A DNA stretch of 64,000 nt, taken from assembly GCF_902859895.1 (NCBI RefSeq), contig NZ_CADIKM010000002.1, forward strand, positions 310,001 through 374,000, given 5' to 3'. Below, piece after piece: positions 28,428 to 37,358 of the stretch. The notes below the pieces were generated by a model, which saw only the letters and a program-made list of their open reading frames with translations, had not been told where the DNA came from and searched no databases. The stretch's first letter is position 1. Each line of letters begins with the position of its first letter. The position numbers and the translations under genes were made by a program. This DNA comes from Pararobbsia alpina (GTDB taxonomy: Bacteria > Pseudomonadota > Gammaproteobacteria > Burkholderiales > Burkholderiaceae).

Positions 28428-29627
28428 ATGATTACTTTGACGCTCAAGTCCGGCAAGGAGAAGTCTTTGCTTCGCCGGCATCCCTGGCTTTATCTGAATG
28501 CAATCGAGCGGGTCGACGGCAAGCCCGCGTCGGGCGCGACCGTGCTTGTGCGCGCCCATGACGGGCGGTTTCTCGCGCGGGCATCGTTCAGCCCCGTTTC
28601 GGCGATCCGCGCTCGTGTCTGGACGTTCGACGAGAACGAGCCGGTCGACCATGCGTTTTTCAAGCGGCGCGTTCAGCGCGCGCTCGCCCACCGCCACGCC
28701 ATGGTGTCGGGAACCGGCGCGGTCCGCTTGATCTTCGGCGAGGCCGACGGCCTGCCGGGCCTGATCGTCGATCACTACCGCGCGGTCGACGGCGGCCCCG
28801 AACAGCTGGTCTGCCAGTTCATGGCAGCCGGCGTCGAAGCCTGGAAGCGGGCGATCGTCGATGCGCTCGTCGGCGCGACCGGTTGCCCGAACGTCTATGA
28901 ACGCTCGGACGTGGCCATTCGCGAAAAGGAAGGGCTCGAACAGACCGTCGGCGTGCTCGCCGGCGAGGAGCCGCCCGACTGGCTGCTCGTCGAGGAGGGC
29001 GGGGTGCGTTACCAGGTCGATGTCCGAAGTGGTCACAAGACGGGCTTCTATATCGACCAGCGTGACAATCGCGCGCTGATTGCGCGGCATGCACAGGGGC
29101 GCGAGGTCCTGAACTGCTTCTGCTATACGGGGGGATTCTCGCTCGCGGCACTCAAGGGCGGCGCCACGCGGGTCGTCTCGATCGACTCGTCGGGTGAGGC
29201 CCTCGCGACCGCGCAGGCGAACGTACTCGCCAACGGATTTGATCCGGCTCGGGCACAATGGCTCGATGCCGACGCGTTCAAGGCCCTGCGAGCGCTCCAT
29301 GAAGGGGGTGAACGCTTCGATCTCGTGGTGCTCGATCCGCCGAAGTTCGCTCCCTCGCAGCAGCATATCGACCGCGCCGCGCGTGCGTACAAGGACATCA
29401 ACCTGTCCGGGTTCAAGCTGCTGCGCCCGGGCGGCCTGCTCGCGACGTATTCGTGTTCGGGCGCGATCGATGCGCTGTTGTTCCAGAAGATCGTGGCGGG
29501 CGCGGCCTCCGACGCCGGCGTGGATGTGCGAATTCTCGGGCGGCTCGGCGCTGGCGTCGACCACCCGATGCTCACGAGTTTTCCTGAAGGGGAGTACTTG
29601 AAAGGGCTCTGGTTGCAACGCATCTAG
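28428..29627 (+). CDS. rlmI: 23S rRNA (cytosine-C5)-methyltransferase RlmI
   Basis: A 399-residue SAM-dependent methyltransferase. An N-terminal PUA domain (HPWLYLNAIERVDGK, then GRFLARASFSP) leads to an EEE-type middle domain and a Rossmann domain with NCFCYTGGFSLAALKGGA and VLDPPKFAPS. The E. coli homologue methylates C1962 of 23S rRNA. GAGGAA precedes the ATG, 22 bases after xerC. It probably belongs to the dapF operon. Confidence 0.92.
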   Translation: MITLTLKSGKEKSLLRRHPWLYLNAIERVDGKPASGATVLVRAHDGRFLARASFSPVSAIRARVWTFDENEPVDHAFFKRRVQRALAHRHAMVSGTGAVRLIFGEADGLPGLIVDHYRAVDGGPEQLVCQFMAAGVEAWKRAIVDALVGATGCPNVYERSDVAIREKEGLEQTVGVLAGEEPPDWLLVEEGGVRYQVDVRSGHKTGFYIDQRDNRALIARHAQGREVLNCFCYTGGFSLAALKGGATRVVSIDSSGEALATAQANVLANGFDPARAQWLDADAFKALRALHEGGERFDLVVLDPPKFAPSQQHIDRAARAYKDINLSGFKLLRPGGLLATYSCSGAIDALLFQKIVAGAASDAGVDVRILGRLGAGVDHPMLTSFPEGEYLKGLWLQRI

Positions 29628-29793
29628 TGGGCACCGCGCTTGGGCATCGCCGTTGGGGTCAATTGCGGGGACCTTGACACGTGTGCTTCAATGGAATGTT
29701 CACGCTGGCCGCATCTGCGGTCCGGCACCCGATTCTTACGCCGGGCCCTTGCATGACGGGGCGCGCGGCGATTCTTCGAGACGAGTTCGCATT

Positions 29794-30873
29794 ATGGCTA
29801 GCACAGCAAACAGCATGATTCCGGTCACGATCCTGACCGGCTTCCTCGGCAGCGGCAAGACCACGTTGCTCAAACGCATTCTCGGCGAGCAGCACGGCAT
29901 GCGCATCGCAGTGATCGAAAATGAGTTCGGCGAAGAAAACATCGACAACGAAATTCTCGTGCAGGAGAGCACCGAGCAGATCGTGCAGATGAGCAATGGC
30001 TGCATCTGCTGCACGATTCGCGGCGACCTCGTGCAGGCGCTTGGCGATCTGGCCGCGCAACGCACCGCCGGAACGCTCAAGTTCGATCGCGTCGTGATCG
30101 AAACGACGGGCCTCGCCAATCCGGGCCCGGTCGCGCAGACCTTTTTCATCGACGACCAAATCGCCTCGGACTTCCTGCTCGACGCCGTGATCACGCTCGT
30201 CGATGCGAAGCATGCGAACCAGCAGCTCGACGAACATGAAGTCGTGCAGCGCCAGGTCGGCTTCGCGGACCGCCTGTTCGTGACCAAGTCGGACCTCGTC
30301 GACGAGAACACGCTGTCGGACCTGCGGCACCGCCTGCTGCACATGAACCCGCGCGCGCCGATCGCGACGGTCAATTTCGGCGAAGCCGATATCAAGCAGA
30401 TTTTCGACCTCAAGGGCTTCAACCTCAATGCGAAGCTCGAGATCGATCCTGACTTCCTTGCCGAAGACGAGCATGACCACGCCGACTGCGACCACGACCA
30501 TGGCGAGTGCACGCATGAAGGTCATGATCATGCGGGCCACGATCACGCGCATCATCATCACCATCATCGCCACGACGATCGCATCAAGTCCTTCGTGTTC
30601 CGCAGCAACCGCCCGTTCGACTCGAAGCGGCTCGAAGACTTTCTTGGCGGAGTGTTGCAGATTTACGGCGAACGCATGCTTCGCTACAAGGGCGTGCTAT
30701 ATATGAAGGGCGTCGACCGACGCGTCGTATTCCAGGGCGTGCACCAGATGATGGGCAGCGACCTTGCCTCACGCTGGTTGCCGGCCGACGAGAAAACCAA
30801 CAAGATGGTTTTCATCGGCGTCGATTTGCCGCAGGACCTGATTGTCGACGGCCTGACCGCGTGTCTGGTCTGA
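29794..30873 (+). CDS. CobW/COG0523 family metal-chaperone GTPase, His-rich
   Basis: A 359-residue G3E GTPase. G1 is TGFLGSGKTT, the metal-binding CxCC motif appears in GCICCTIRGDL, and FVTKSDLVDEN gives the guanine-recognition motif. Between the GTPase and the C-terminal CobW_C domain lies a strongly His/Asp/Glu-rich linker (about residues 225-270) including a run of six His, expected to bind zinc or a similar metal. The subgroup resembles YjiA/ZnuG-type zinc chaperones. The upstream in-frame extension before ATG 29794 is not conserved in character. Confidence 0.88.
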   Translation: MASTANSMIPVTILTGFLGSGKTTLLKRILGEQHGMRIAVIENEFGEENIDNEILVQESTEQIVQMSNGCICCTIRGDLVQALGDLAAQRTAGTLKFDRVVIETTGLANPGPVAQTFFIDDQIASDFLLDAVITLVDAKHANQQLDEHEVVQRQVGFADRLFVTKSDLVDENTLSDLRHRLLHMNPRAPIATVNFGEADIKQIFDLKGFNLNAKLEIDPDFLAEDEHDHADCDHDHGECTHEGHDHAGHDHAHHHHHHRHDDRIKSFVFRSNRPFDSKRLEDFLGGVLQIYGERMLRYKGVLYMKGVDRRVVFQGVHQMMGSDLASRWLPADEKTNKMVFIGVDLPQDLIVDGLTACLV

Positions 30874-30959
30874 TCCTCCTACGGCACTGAAAGACGTTTC
30901 GATCGGGGTATCGGTTGGTTTTCGCATTTGCGATTCAGTTACAATACGTCCCCACTGGA

Positions 30960-31089
30960 GACTCCAGGGAGTTCGGCCCCGCGCCGGGCGCAGCGCGATT
31001 CAAGCCCTGAAGGCAGGGCGCAATCGGGCTGCCGCCCGTAGCGGACATTGCAAAGCGGGCTGATACCCGCACGGAAGATAGCCAGCAAG
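30960..31089 (+). promoter_or_regulatory. Structured leader of dksA
   Basis: After a TACAAT -10 box (30941-30946) come four inverted repeats in about 125 bases: CTGGA-GAC-TCCAG, GCCCTG-AAGG-CAGGGC, CGGGC-TGCC-GCCCG and GCGGG-CTGATA-CCCGC. This is a long, folded 5' untranslated region for a gene known to be tightly controlled. No known riboswitch class was recognised. Confidence 0.55.
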
Positions 31090-31509
31090 ATGACGACGAA
31101 ACGACTCTTGACCGAAGCCGAAATCCTGAAGATGAGCGAGAAGGATTACATGAATGAAGATCAGCTCGCGTTCTTCAAAAGTCGGCTCGAACAGCTTCAG
31201 GCGGAGATTCTTCGCAACGCAGGGCAGACGACCGAAAATCTTCGCGAGACCGTAATCGTGCCGGATCCGGCCGATCGCGCGACGATCGAGGAAGAGCATG
31301 CGCTCGAATTGCGCACGCGCGACCGCGAACGCAAGTTGCTGAAGAAGGTTCAGCAATCGCTTGCACGGATCGATTCCGGCGAGTACGGCTGGTGCGAAGA
31401 AACCGGCGAGCCGATCGGCGTACCCCGTCTGATCGCGCGCCCGACCGCGACGCTGTCGCTCGAGGCGCAGGAGCGCCGCGAACTGCGCCAGAAGCTGTTC
31501 GGCGACTAG
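31090..31509 (+). CDS. dksA: RNA polymerase-binding transcription factor DksA
   Basis: A 139-residue coiled-coil protein that enters the RNA polymerase secondary channel and works with ppGpp. The coiled-coil tip carries PDPADRATIEEE, with the Asp pair needed for activity. The usual four-Cys zinc finger is reduced: YGWCEETGEPIGVPRL has one Cys and the second pair is replaced in LSLEAQERRE. This zinc-independent form is, from memory, the normal one in Burkholderia. ATG at 31090 follows an AGCAAG spacer after the structured leader. Confidence 0.95.
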   Translation: MTTKRLLTEAEILKMSEKDYMNEDQLAFFKSRLEQLQAEILRNAGQTTENLRETVIVPDPADRATIEEEHALELRTRDRERKLLKKVQQSLARIDSGEYGWCEETGEPIGVPRLIARPTATLSLEAQERRELRQKLFGD

Positions 31510-31560
31510 GTAGCCGCCCCTGCGGCCCACGACCCGGCGCAGCGCGCTGGGAGCGTGCCC

Positions 31561-31608
31561 CGCCGTCTTTAAAAAAAGTCGACTGCCCGATGCAGGCGGC
31601 TTTTTTTT
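31561..31608 (+). terminator. Terminator of dksA
   Basis: GCCGTCT and AGGCGGC can pair (one G-T wobble) across a 25-base insert and are followed by eight T residues. A shorter CTGC/GCAG stem inside is an alternative. It lies 55 bases after the dksA stop. Confidence 0.65.
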
Positions 31609-31613
31609 GGCCC

Positions 31614-31639
31614 AAAAAAAACCCGCCTGGGAAGGCGGG
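31614..31639 (-). terminator. Rho-independent terminator of the porin gene
   Basis: CCCGCCT and AGGCGGG pair around a four-base loop; on the minus strand the stem is followed by eight T residues. It begins about 25 bases after the porin stop. Confidence 0.88.
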
Positions 31640-31663
31640 TTTCGCTAAGCCGGAGGCCGTTGC

Positions 31664-32818
31664 CTAGAAGCGCGAACGGATGCCGGTGATCACGACAACC
31701 TGGTTGGATGTCGACGACGTGCCGCCAGCGCTGCTGATATACGCATTGTTCCCCGCGCCGATCGCATGCTGGTAGAGGCCTTCCAGATAAATGTCGGTAC
31801 GTTTGGACAGCGCATAGTCCGTTTGCAGGTTGACCTGGCTCCACTTCGGATCGTTCGTGGCGGTGCCCGAATTGGTCAACGAACCGTCGGTGTACGTATA
31901 GCTCGCAGCGAGGCTCAGGGCCGGCGTCAGGGTGTACTTGGCGTTCACTTCGTAGTTGTTGAATTTGTACGTGCTCGCGTTCGTGTTGATCGCGTCGTAG
32001 AACTGAGATTGCGTGTACACGATGCCGACCAGTGCCGGGCCGAACGCATAGCTCACGCCGCCGCCGAATACGCGCTGGGTGCTCGCGCCCAGTTGGAAGC
32101 CGCTCGGACCGAAGAGGGTCTTGTCCTGCCCGATCGCGCTCGATTCAGCCTGATCCAGCGTGCCCGCCGTCGCGTTGCTGGTGCCGCCTTGCGTGCCTTG
32201 CAATTGCATATAGGCACCGGCCGCCTTGAGCCCACCGAGGTTATAGGTTGCGCCGAAGCTGTAAGCCCGGTTCGTCGCGAAGTTCGTCGAATTCGAAAAC
32301 GCATAGACCGCACCGGCCTGGAAGCCCGCGTACACCGGCGAGGTGTACTTGACCGAGTTATTCAGGCGGAACGAATTGTTCAGGTTGTCATTGTCGAACG
32401 GGTGGGCGAACCACGTGCCGCCCCACGATCCCGTTGCCGACAGCGGAGCGAGGAAGTCGACGACGGAGTCGTACTGACGGCCAAGGGTGACCGAGCCGAA
32501 GTCGTTGCTCGCGATACCGACGAAGGACTGGCGGCCGAACAGGCGGTTGTCTTGGGCGCTGCGCCCGTTCATGACGTTGAATCCGGCTTCGAGCACGAAA
32601 ATCGCCTTCAGGCCGCCCCCGAGGTCTTCAGTGCCGCGCATGCCGAAACGGCTGCCGTTGATGGCGCCGCTGGCAGCCTGAAACAAATGGCCCGTACCGA
32701 CATTGTTGTTGTAGGCGATTCCCGCATCGATGATGCCGTACAGCGTAACCGAGCTTTGGGCGTGCGCGACCGAAACCAGTGCGCCCGAAGCCGCGATAGC
32801 GAAAAGGGTCTTTTTCAT
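31664..32818 (-). CDS. Gram-negative general porin
   Basis: A 384-residue outer-membrane trimeric porin of the Burkholderiales OpcP/Omp38 type. The signal peptide ends at VAHAQ, followed by SSVTLYGIIDAGIAYNNN. It has the GSRFGMRGTEDLGGGLKA and RQSFVGIASNDFGSVTLGRQYD motifs, alternating aromatic beta strands, and the C-terminal Phe (GIRSRF) needed for barrel insertion. It forms water-filled channels for small hydrophilic solutes. ATG at 32818 begins the signal peptide MKKTLFAIAAS. An AT-rich upstream region suggests osmotic or other regulation. Confidence 0.93.
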   Translation of the reverse strand: MKKTLFAIAASGALVSVAHAQSSVTLYGIIDAGIAYNNNVGTGHLFQAASGAINGSRFGMRGTEDLGGGLKAIFVLEAGFNVMNGRSAQDNRLFGRQSFVGIASNDFGSVTLGRQYDSVVDFLAPLSATGSWGGTWFAHPFDNDNLNNSFRLNNSVKYTSPVYAGFQAGAVYAFSNSTNFATNRAYSFGATYNLGGLKAAGAYMQLQGTQGGTSNATAGTLDQAESSAIGQDKTLFGPSGFQLGASTQRVFGGGVSYAFGPALVGIVYTQSQFYDAINTNASTYKFNNYEVNAKYTLTPALSLAASYTYTDGSLTNSGTATNDPKWSQVNLQTDYALSKRTDIYLEGLYQHAIGAGNNAYISSAGGTSSTSNQVVVITGIRSRF

Positions 32819-33344
32819 TAGTACAACTCCAGAGGAGATCCGGGAATAGGAAAATGCCCGAGTTCGGAGCCGAGTGTAGAAACTAACCCTGAGCTCCCTG
32901 AGCCCATCCGATGCAACAGTCTTTTGCGTTTTTAGTAACAATAACGAATTATTTCTTGAGAGGCTTTTGTAATAAGGATCTGCGACTGGTGCCCCAATTA
33001 CGGCCGATTCGCGCCTGTTGCATTACTGATACATGACAAAATGCCTTCACACATGAAAGCTAGTCGCATTTTCCCAATATTTCATCCCCAAATTTGTTTT
33101 ACGAGAGCGAAGCGATCCGGTTCGATGCTTACCCCGTTCGCGGGTGACCGATACAGTTCCGGGCCAGTCAGCACCGGCCTGCTTCGATGGGTTCTTTGGC
33201 CACGCCACGCCAAGCTGGCGAGCGCTCTCCGGTCTGCCTCGCGCAGACCGCTGCGCGAACCCTTGATAAACGCGCGCACGCCCTAAACTACGCACGAATG
33301 CCGCCGAGAGTCGGCGCGTCTTCTGTCTTCTATCAAGGAACGCT
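32819..33344. other. Divergent intergenic region, porin / hslVU
   Basis: About 525 bases, AT-richer than the neighbouring genes. The left part holds the porin leader and a TACACT -10 candidate on the minus strand (32876-32881). The middle (33000-33120) contains no recognised gene or known RNA. The right part contains a heat-shock-type promoter candidate for hslV. A small regulatory RNA here is possible but nothing specific supports it. Confidence 0.5.
33262..33287 (+). promoter_or_regulatory. Candidate sigma-32 promoter of hslVU
   Basis: CTTGATA and CCCTAAA, 12 bases apart, resemble the sigma-32 elements CTTGAAA and CCCATNT. They sit 58 bases before the hslV start, and hslVU is a classic heat-shock operon. 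The spacing is slightly short and the -10 is not perfect. Confidence 0.5.
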
Positions 33345-33881
33345 ATGGAGCAATATCACGGCACGACGATCGTCTCCGTCCGGCGCGGCAAGCAGGTTGC
33401 GCTAGGTGGGGATGGCCAGGTGACCCTGGGTAATGTCGTCATGAAGGGCAGCGCGCGTAAAGTGCGGCGTATCTATAACGGCAAGGTGCTGGTCGGATTC
33501 GCGGGTGCCACGGCCGATGCTTTTTCGCTGCTCGACCGCTTCGAAGCCAAGCTCGAAAAGCATCAGGGCAATCTCATGCGCTCCGCTGTCGAGCTCGCGA
33601 AGGACTGGCGTACCGACCGGATGCTGCGCCGGCTCGAGGCGATGATGATCGTCGCGGACGCGGAGGCCACGCTCGTACTGACCGGCAATGGCGACGTGCT
33701 CGACCCGGAAGGCGGCGTCTGCGCGATCGGCTCGGGTGGCAGCTATGCACAGTCCGCCGCGATCGCGCTCGTACAGAATACGGAACTGGGTGCGCGCGAT
33801 ATCGTGGAGAAGTCGCTGAACATCGCGGGCGATATCTGCATCTATACAAATCACAACCTCGTCATCGAAACGCTCGAGTAA
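33345..33881 (+). CDS. hslV: ATP-dependent protease subunit HslV
   Basis: A 178-residue proteasome-like peptidase that forms a double hexamer in the cytosol. The N-terminal [15 protein letters not shown] shows the catalytic Thr exposed after removal of the first residues, and [11 protein letters not shown] is also typical. AAGGAACGCT precedes the ATG. It is followed nine bases later by hslU, its unfoldase partner. Confidence 0.97.
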   Translation: MEQYHGTTIVSVRRGKQVALGGDGQVTLGNVVMKGSARKVRRIYNGKVLVGFAGATADAFSLLDRFEAKLEKHQGNLMRSAVELAKDWRTDRMLRRLEAMMIVADAEATLVLTGNGDVLDPEGGVCAIGSGGSYAQSAAIALVQNTELGARDIVEKSLNIAGDICIYTNHNLVIETLE

Positions 33882-33890
33882 GGAACCCGC

Positions 33891-35228
33891 ATGAGCAATA
33901 TGACGCCCGCCGAGATCGTCTCGGAGCTGGACAAGCACATCATCGGCCAGGGCAAGGCCAAACGCGCGGTCGCCGTCGCGCTGCGCAATCGTTGGCGGCG
34001 CCAGCAGGTCGCCGAACCGCTGCGCCAGGAAATCACCCCGAAGAACATCCTGATGATCGGACCGACCGGGGTCGGCAAGACGGAGATCGCGCGGCGCCTC
34101 GCCAAGCTGGCGGATGCGCCCTTCATCAAGATCGAGGCGACCAAGTTCACGGAGGTCGGCTATGTCGGGCGCGACGTCGACAGCATCGTGCGCGATCTCG
34201 CGGAAATCGCGATCAAGCAGACACGCGAAGTCGAGATGCGCAAGGTCCGCACGAAAGCGGAGGACCGCGCCGAGGATCGCGTGCTCGACATCCTGATTCC
34301 GCCTGTGCGTGCGCCTGGCGGTTTCGGTTCGATGCCGGCCGAGGAAGTCGACAGCACGACACGTCAGACTTTCCGCAAGCGTCTGCGCGAGGGCGCGCTC
34401 GACGACAAGGAGATCGAGTTTGATGTCGAATTGCCGACGCCCGGCATGGACATCATGGGCCCGCCGGGCATGGAAGAGATGACCGACCAGATTCGCGGCA
34501 TGTTCGCGAACATCGGAGGCGGCAAGAAGCAGCGACGCAAGGTTCGCGTTCGCGACGCGATGAAGCTGCTGACCGACGAGGAAGCCGCGAAGATGCTCAA
34601 TGACGAGGAAGTGAAGGCCAAGGCCGTTCAGAACGTCGAGCAGAACGGCATCGTGTTTCTCGATGAGATCGACAAGATCGCATCGCGTGCCGAAGTGGGC
34701 GGTGGCGAAGTGTCGCGCCAGGGTGTGCAGCGCGACCTGCTGCCGCTTGTCGAAGGCACGACGATCAACACGAAGTACGGGATGATCAAGACCGACCACA
34801 TCCTGTTCATCGCAAGCGGTGCGTTTCATCTGGCCAAGCCGAGCGACCTGATTCCGGAACTCCAGGGTCGATTCCCGATCCGGGTCGAACTCGACTCGCT
34901 GTCGGTCGAGGACTTCGAATCGATTCTCGTGCAGACCGATGCGAGCCTGGTCAAGCAGTATCAGGCGCTGCTTGCAACGGACGAGGTGCAGCTCGAATTC
35001 GCACCCGACGGGATCCGGCGACTGGCCGAGGTCGCGTTCTCGGTCAACGAGAAGACTGAGAATATTGGTGCGCGGCGCCTATATACGGTGATCGAGAAGC
35101 TGCTCGAAGAAGTCTCGTTCAACGCGGGCAATCACTCGGGCCACACGGTGCATGTCGACGCGGCGTACGTGAACGACGCGCTCAACGATATCGCGCGGAA
35201 CGAAGACCTGTCCCGTTACGTGCTGTGA
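33891..35228 (+). CDS. hslU: ATP-dependent protease ATPase subunit HslU
   Basis: A 445-residue AAA+ unfoldase. The N-terminus [20 protein letters not shown], Walker [10 protein letters not shown], the GYVGRDVDS pore motif and Walker [12 protein letters not shown] are all present, with a normal inserted I domain. The C-terminal LSRYVL tail inserts into HslV to open its active sites. It ends in a very strong hairpin. Confidence 0.97.
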   Translation: MSNMTPAEIVSELDKHIIGQGKAKRAVAVALRNRWRRQQVAEPLRQEITPKNILMIGPTGVGKTEIARRLAKLADAPFIKIEATKFTEVGYVGRDVDSIVRDLAEIAIKQTREVEMRKVRTKAEDRAEDRVLDILIPPVRAPGGFGSMPAEEVDSTTRQTFRKRLREGALDDKEIEFDVELPTPGMDIMGPPGMEEMTDQIRGMFANIGGGKKQRRKVRVRDAMKLLTDEEAAKMLNDEEVKAKAVQNVEQNGIVFLDEIDKIASRAEVGGGEVSRQGVQRDLLPLVEGTTINTKYGMIKTDHILFIASGAFHLAKPSDLIPELQGRFPIRVELDSLSVEDFESILVQTDASLVKQYQALLATDEVQLEFAPDGIRRLAEVAFSVNEKTENIGARRLYTVIEKLLEEVSFNAGNHSGHTVHVDAAYVNDALNDIARNEDLSRYVL

Positions 35229-35233
35229 CGCGG

Positions 35234-35264
35234 GGCCAAGGGCTCGAGACTCGAGCCCTTGGCC
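35234..35264 (+). terminator. Strong hairpin after hslU
   Basis: GGCCAAGGGCTCGA and TCGAGCCCTTGGCC pair perfectly over 14 bases around a GAC loop, beginning six bases after the hslU stop. The following bases are TCTTC, not a clear T-run, so it may need help to terminate or may mainly protect the message end. Confidence 0.7.
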
Positions 35265-35267
35265 TCT

Positions 35268-35312
35268 TCAAGCTTCAAGCCCGAGCCTCAAGCTTCAAGT
35301 CTCAGGCCTCAG
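35268..35312. repeat. Short direct repeats between hslU and regA
   Basis: TCAAGCTTCAAG occurs twice (near 35268 and 35290), separated by CCCGAGCC, then TCTCAGGCCTCAG. The stretch is low-complexity and made of AAGCTTCAAG-like units. It lies between two convergent transcripts. Confidence 0.75.
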
Positions 35313-35340
35313 TCGCGATGTCGGGACTGGCCGGGGCCGG

Positions 35341-35883
35341 TCATTGCCTGACCGGCCGTTTCGACAATTTGCGCTGCAAAGTGCGCCGATGCATGTTCAG
35401 CGCGCGCGCGGTAGCTGACACATTGCCGTCGTTGTCCGCGAGCACACGCTGGATATGTTCCCATTCGAGCCGGGCGACCGAAAGCGGCGTCGCGCGTTCG
35501 AGTTCTTCCTCCGCCTTCACGACGCTCGCGTTGCCCTGCAAGGCCTCGAGAATCATCTCCACGTTCGCGGGCTTCGCGAGGTAGTTGTCTGCGCCGTCCT
35601 TGACGGCCTGCACGGCGGTCGCAATGCTCGCAAAGCCCGTCAGCACCAGGATCCGCGCGCGCGGCTGCACGCTGCGCAGCGTGCCGATCAGCGCGAGGCC
35701 CGAGTCGGTGCCGAGGTTCAGATCGACCGTGATCTGCCCGAACGACATCGAGTTGACGAGGCGCAGGGCGGTTGCACCGTCATGTGCTTCATGGACCACA
35801 TAGTCGCGCCGCGTCAGGCCGCGGGCCAGCACCCCGGCGAAGACCGTATCGTCATCGATGACGAGAAAGTTCGCATTGTTCAT
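35341..35883 (-). CDS. regA: RegA/ActR/PrrA-type response regulator
   Basis: A 180-residue regulator. The receiver domain has the acidic pair and phosphorylated Asp (FLVIDDDTVFAGVL; VDLNLGTDSGLAL) and VLTGFASIATAVQAVKDGA with YLAKPAN. The C-terminus is a Fis-type helix-turn-helix (GNVSATARALNMHRRTLQRKL), as in RegA/ActR/PrrA/RoxR. This family controls respiration, nitrogen and carbon genes in response to redox state. It lies directly after the RegB-type kinase gene. Confidence 0.9.
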   Translation of the reverse strand: MNNANFLVIDDDTVFAGVLARGLTRRDYVVHEAHDGATALRLVNSMSFGQITVDLNLGTDSGLALIGTLRSVQPRARILVLTGFASIATAVQAVKDGADNYLAKPANVEMILEALQGNASVVKAEEELERATPLSVARLEWEHIQRVLADNDGNVSATARALNMHRRTLQRKLSKRPVRQ

Positions 35884-35930
35884 CTCACGCCATTTCCTCT
35901 TCATCATGCGCAATCGCCCATCCGCGATCG

Positions 35931-37199
35931 CTACTCAACCTGCGCCGTCTCATGCGCATGGATCGACAATGGCAACGTCAGCGTCGCACGCGTGCCGTGC
36001 GGCACGGCATCGTCGAGTTCTATTTCGCCGCCGAGCCGCGCAGCCGTCACGAAGGCGAGATAGAGGCCCACGCCATGACCGCCCTGCCTGCTCGCCACGG
36101 GCATCTTGCCGAGTTGTGCGCGCAACGTGGCGGGAATGCCCGGCCCGCGGTCCTCGACGCTCAGCGTCAGGCGGTCTTCGAGCCGGTCGACCGTCAGCGA
36201 GACCCAGGCACGGCTCACGTGTGCCGCATTGTCCAGCAGGATCGTCAGGGTCTGGCCCACGGCGACCGTATCCTCGATGCGGACATGATCGAACTCGACC
36301 CTGCAGCGCAGCCCGAATTGGACATGCGGATGACGCAGCCGCCATTGCTGCGCGAAACCGTGCAACCAGCGTCCCAGCCATTGCCGGTCGGGCAGCGCCG
36401 CGCGCGATTGCAATCGCGCGAGCGCCGAACGGCACAGGCTGATCTGCTGCTCGAGAATCCGCAGATCGTCGCGGTATCCCGCAAGTCCCCTGTCGTCACC
36501 GGCATTTGCCGCGATCCGGAGTTCCTCGGCGAGCAAGGAGATGGTCGACAGCGGCGTGCTCATCTCATGTGCGATGCTGGCGGCCTGCGCACCGAGCGCG
36601 ACGACCCGCTCGTCGCGGAGCAGTTGCTGCTGCGCGCTCGCCAGCGCCGCATCACGTGCCCGCAACGTCCTCGACATGCGCGCGACGAACCAGGCAATCA
36701 GTCCGACACTGACGACGAAGTTGACCCACGCACCCGTGCGGTAATAGCCGAACAGATTGGCCGGCTCCCTGACATTCAGCGGGATGGATTCGAACTCCAG
36801 CAGTCCGTAACAACCCAGTGCGAACGCCGCAAGGATCAGTGCAAGCGTCCAGGGCAACACGGCCGCGGCGATCGCGAGCGCTGGCAGATAGAGCGAGACG
36901 AACGGGTTGGTCGAACCGCCTGAGAGGAACAGCAGCGCCGACAGGGTGCCGAGATCCACGAACAACTGGCCGAACAATTCGACATCGCTTTCGGTGCGGA
37001 CCTGGTTCGCGCGCCAGAATGTCGATACGTTGAAGAGCGCTTCGAGCGCGACGACGAACAGCATCGCCGCGAGCGGCAAATGTACGCCCAGCAGGATCTG
37101 CACAGATGCGATCGTCAGCAGCTGGCCGGCGATCGCCAGGCACCGAAGCCAAAACAGCTGGCGCAAATTGACGCGCGGACTGTTATTGAAGCGGCTCAT
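35931..37199 (-). CDS. regB: RegB/ActS/PrrB-type redox sensor histidine kinase
   Basis: A 422-residue membrane kinase. Six predicted membrane helices include the quinone-binding heptapeptide GGSTNPF that marks RegB. The H-box is SIAHEMSTPLSTI. A Cys in QISLCRSALARL sits where the redox-active Cys of RegB lies. The ATPase has LTILLDNAAH, EDRGPGIP and GGHGVGLYLA. Reduced quinone or an oxidised Cys would lower kinase activity. A RegA-type site lies about 50 bases upstream, suggesting autoregulation. Confidence 0.9.
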   Translation of the reverse strand: MSRFNNSPRVNLRQLFWLRCLAIAGQLLTIASVQILLGVHLPLAAMLFVVALEALFNVSTFWRANQVRTESDVELFGQLFVDLGTLSALLFLSGGSTNPFVSLYLPALAIAAAVLPWTLALILAAFALGCYGLLEFESIPLNVREPANLFGYYRTGAWVNFVVSVGLIAWFVARMSRTLRARDAALASAQQQLLRDERVVALGAQAASIAHEMSTPLSTISLLAEELRIAANAGDDRGLAGYRDDLRILEQQISLCRSALARLQSRAALPDRQWLGRWLHGFAQQWRLRHPHVQFGLRCRVEFDHVRIEDTVAVGQTLTILLDNAAHVSRAWVSLTVDRLEDRLTLSVEDRGPGIPATLRAQLGKMPVASRQGGHGVGLYLAFVTAARLGGEIELDDAVPHGTRATLTLPLSIHAHETAQVE

Positions 37200-37249
37200 C
37201 TGTCCAGTGTAACGGTTCAAATCCCCAAACTCGCGCAGGGTCGACGAGT

Positions 37250-37264
37250 GCGGCAATTTGTCGC
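37250..37264. promoter_or_regulatory. RegA-type binding site upstream of regB
   Basis: GCGGC, five bases (AATTT), then GTCGC match the GCGNC-N-GNCGC arrangement reported for RegA/PrrA sites. The wider element is a near-perfect 19-base inverted repeat. It lies 51 bases before the regB start codon and about 30 bases before a TACACT -10 candidate (37210-37215). Confidence 0.6.
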
Positions 37265-37358
37265 ACACAAGCCGCCGGGGTCGACCCGCACGATAACGAT
37301 CCGTGGTTGCGCCGGTGCCTGCCTGCCTGCATCACTTGCGTACACCCGCCACGCTCGT

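Noticed and set aside
29653-29793. N-terminal extension of the CobW-type GTPase
   Set aside because: The GTPase fold starts after ATG 29794; the extension has no conserved features and no ribosome site.
30540-30580. Run of six His codons that resembles an engineered His tag
   Set aside because: It lies inside a natural His/Asp/Glu-rich linker of a COG0523 GTPase, where such runs are normal.
31766-32821. Plus-strand frame opposite the porin gene
   Set aside because: The porin has a signal peptide, barrel motifs and a terminal Phe; the opposite frame has none.
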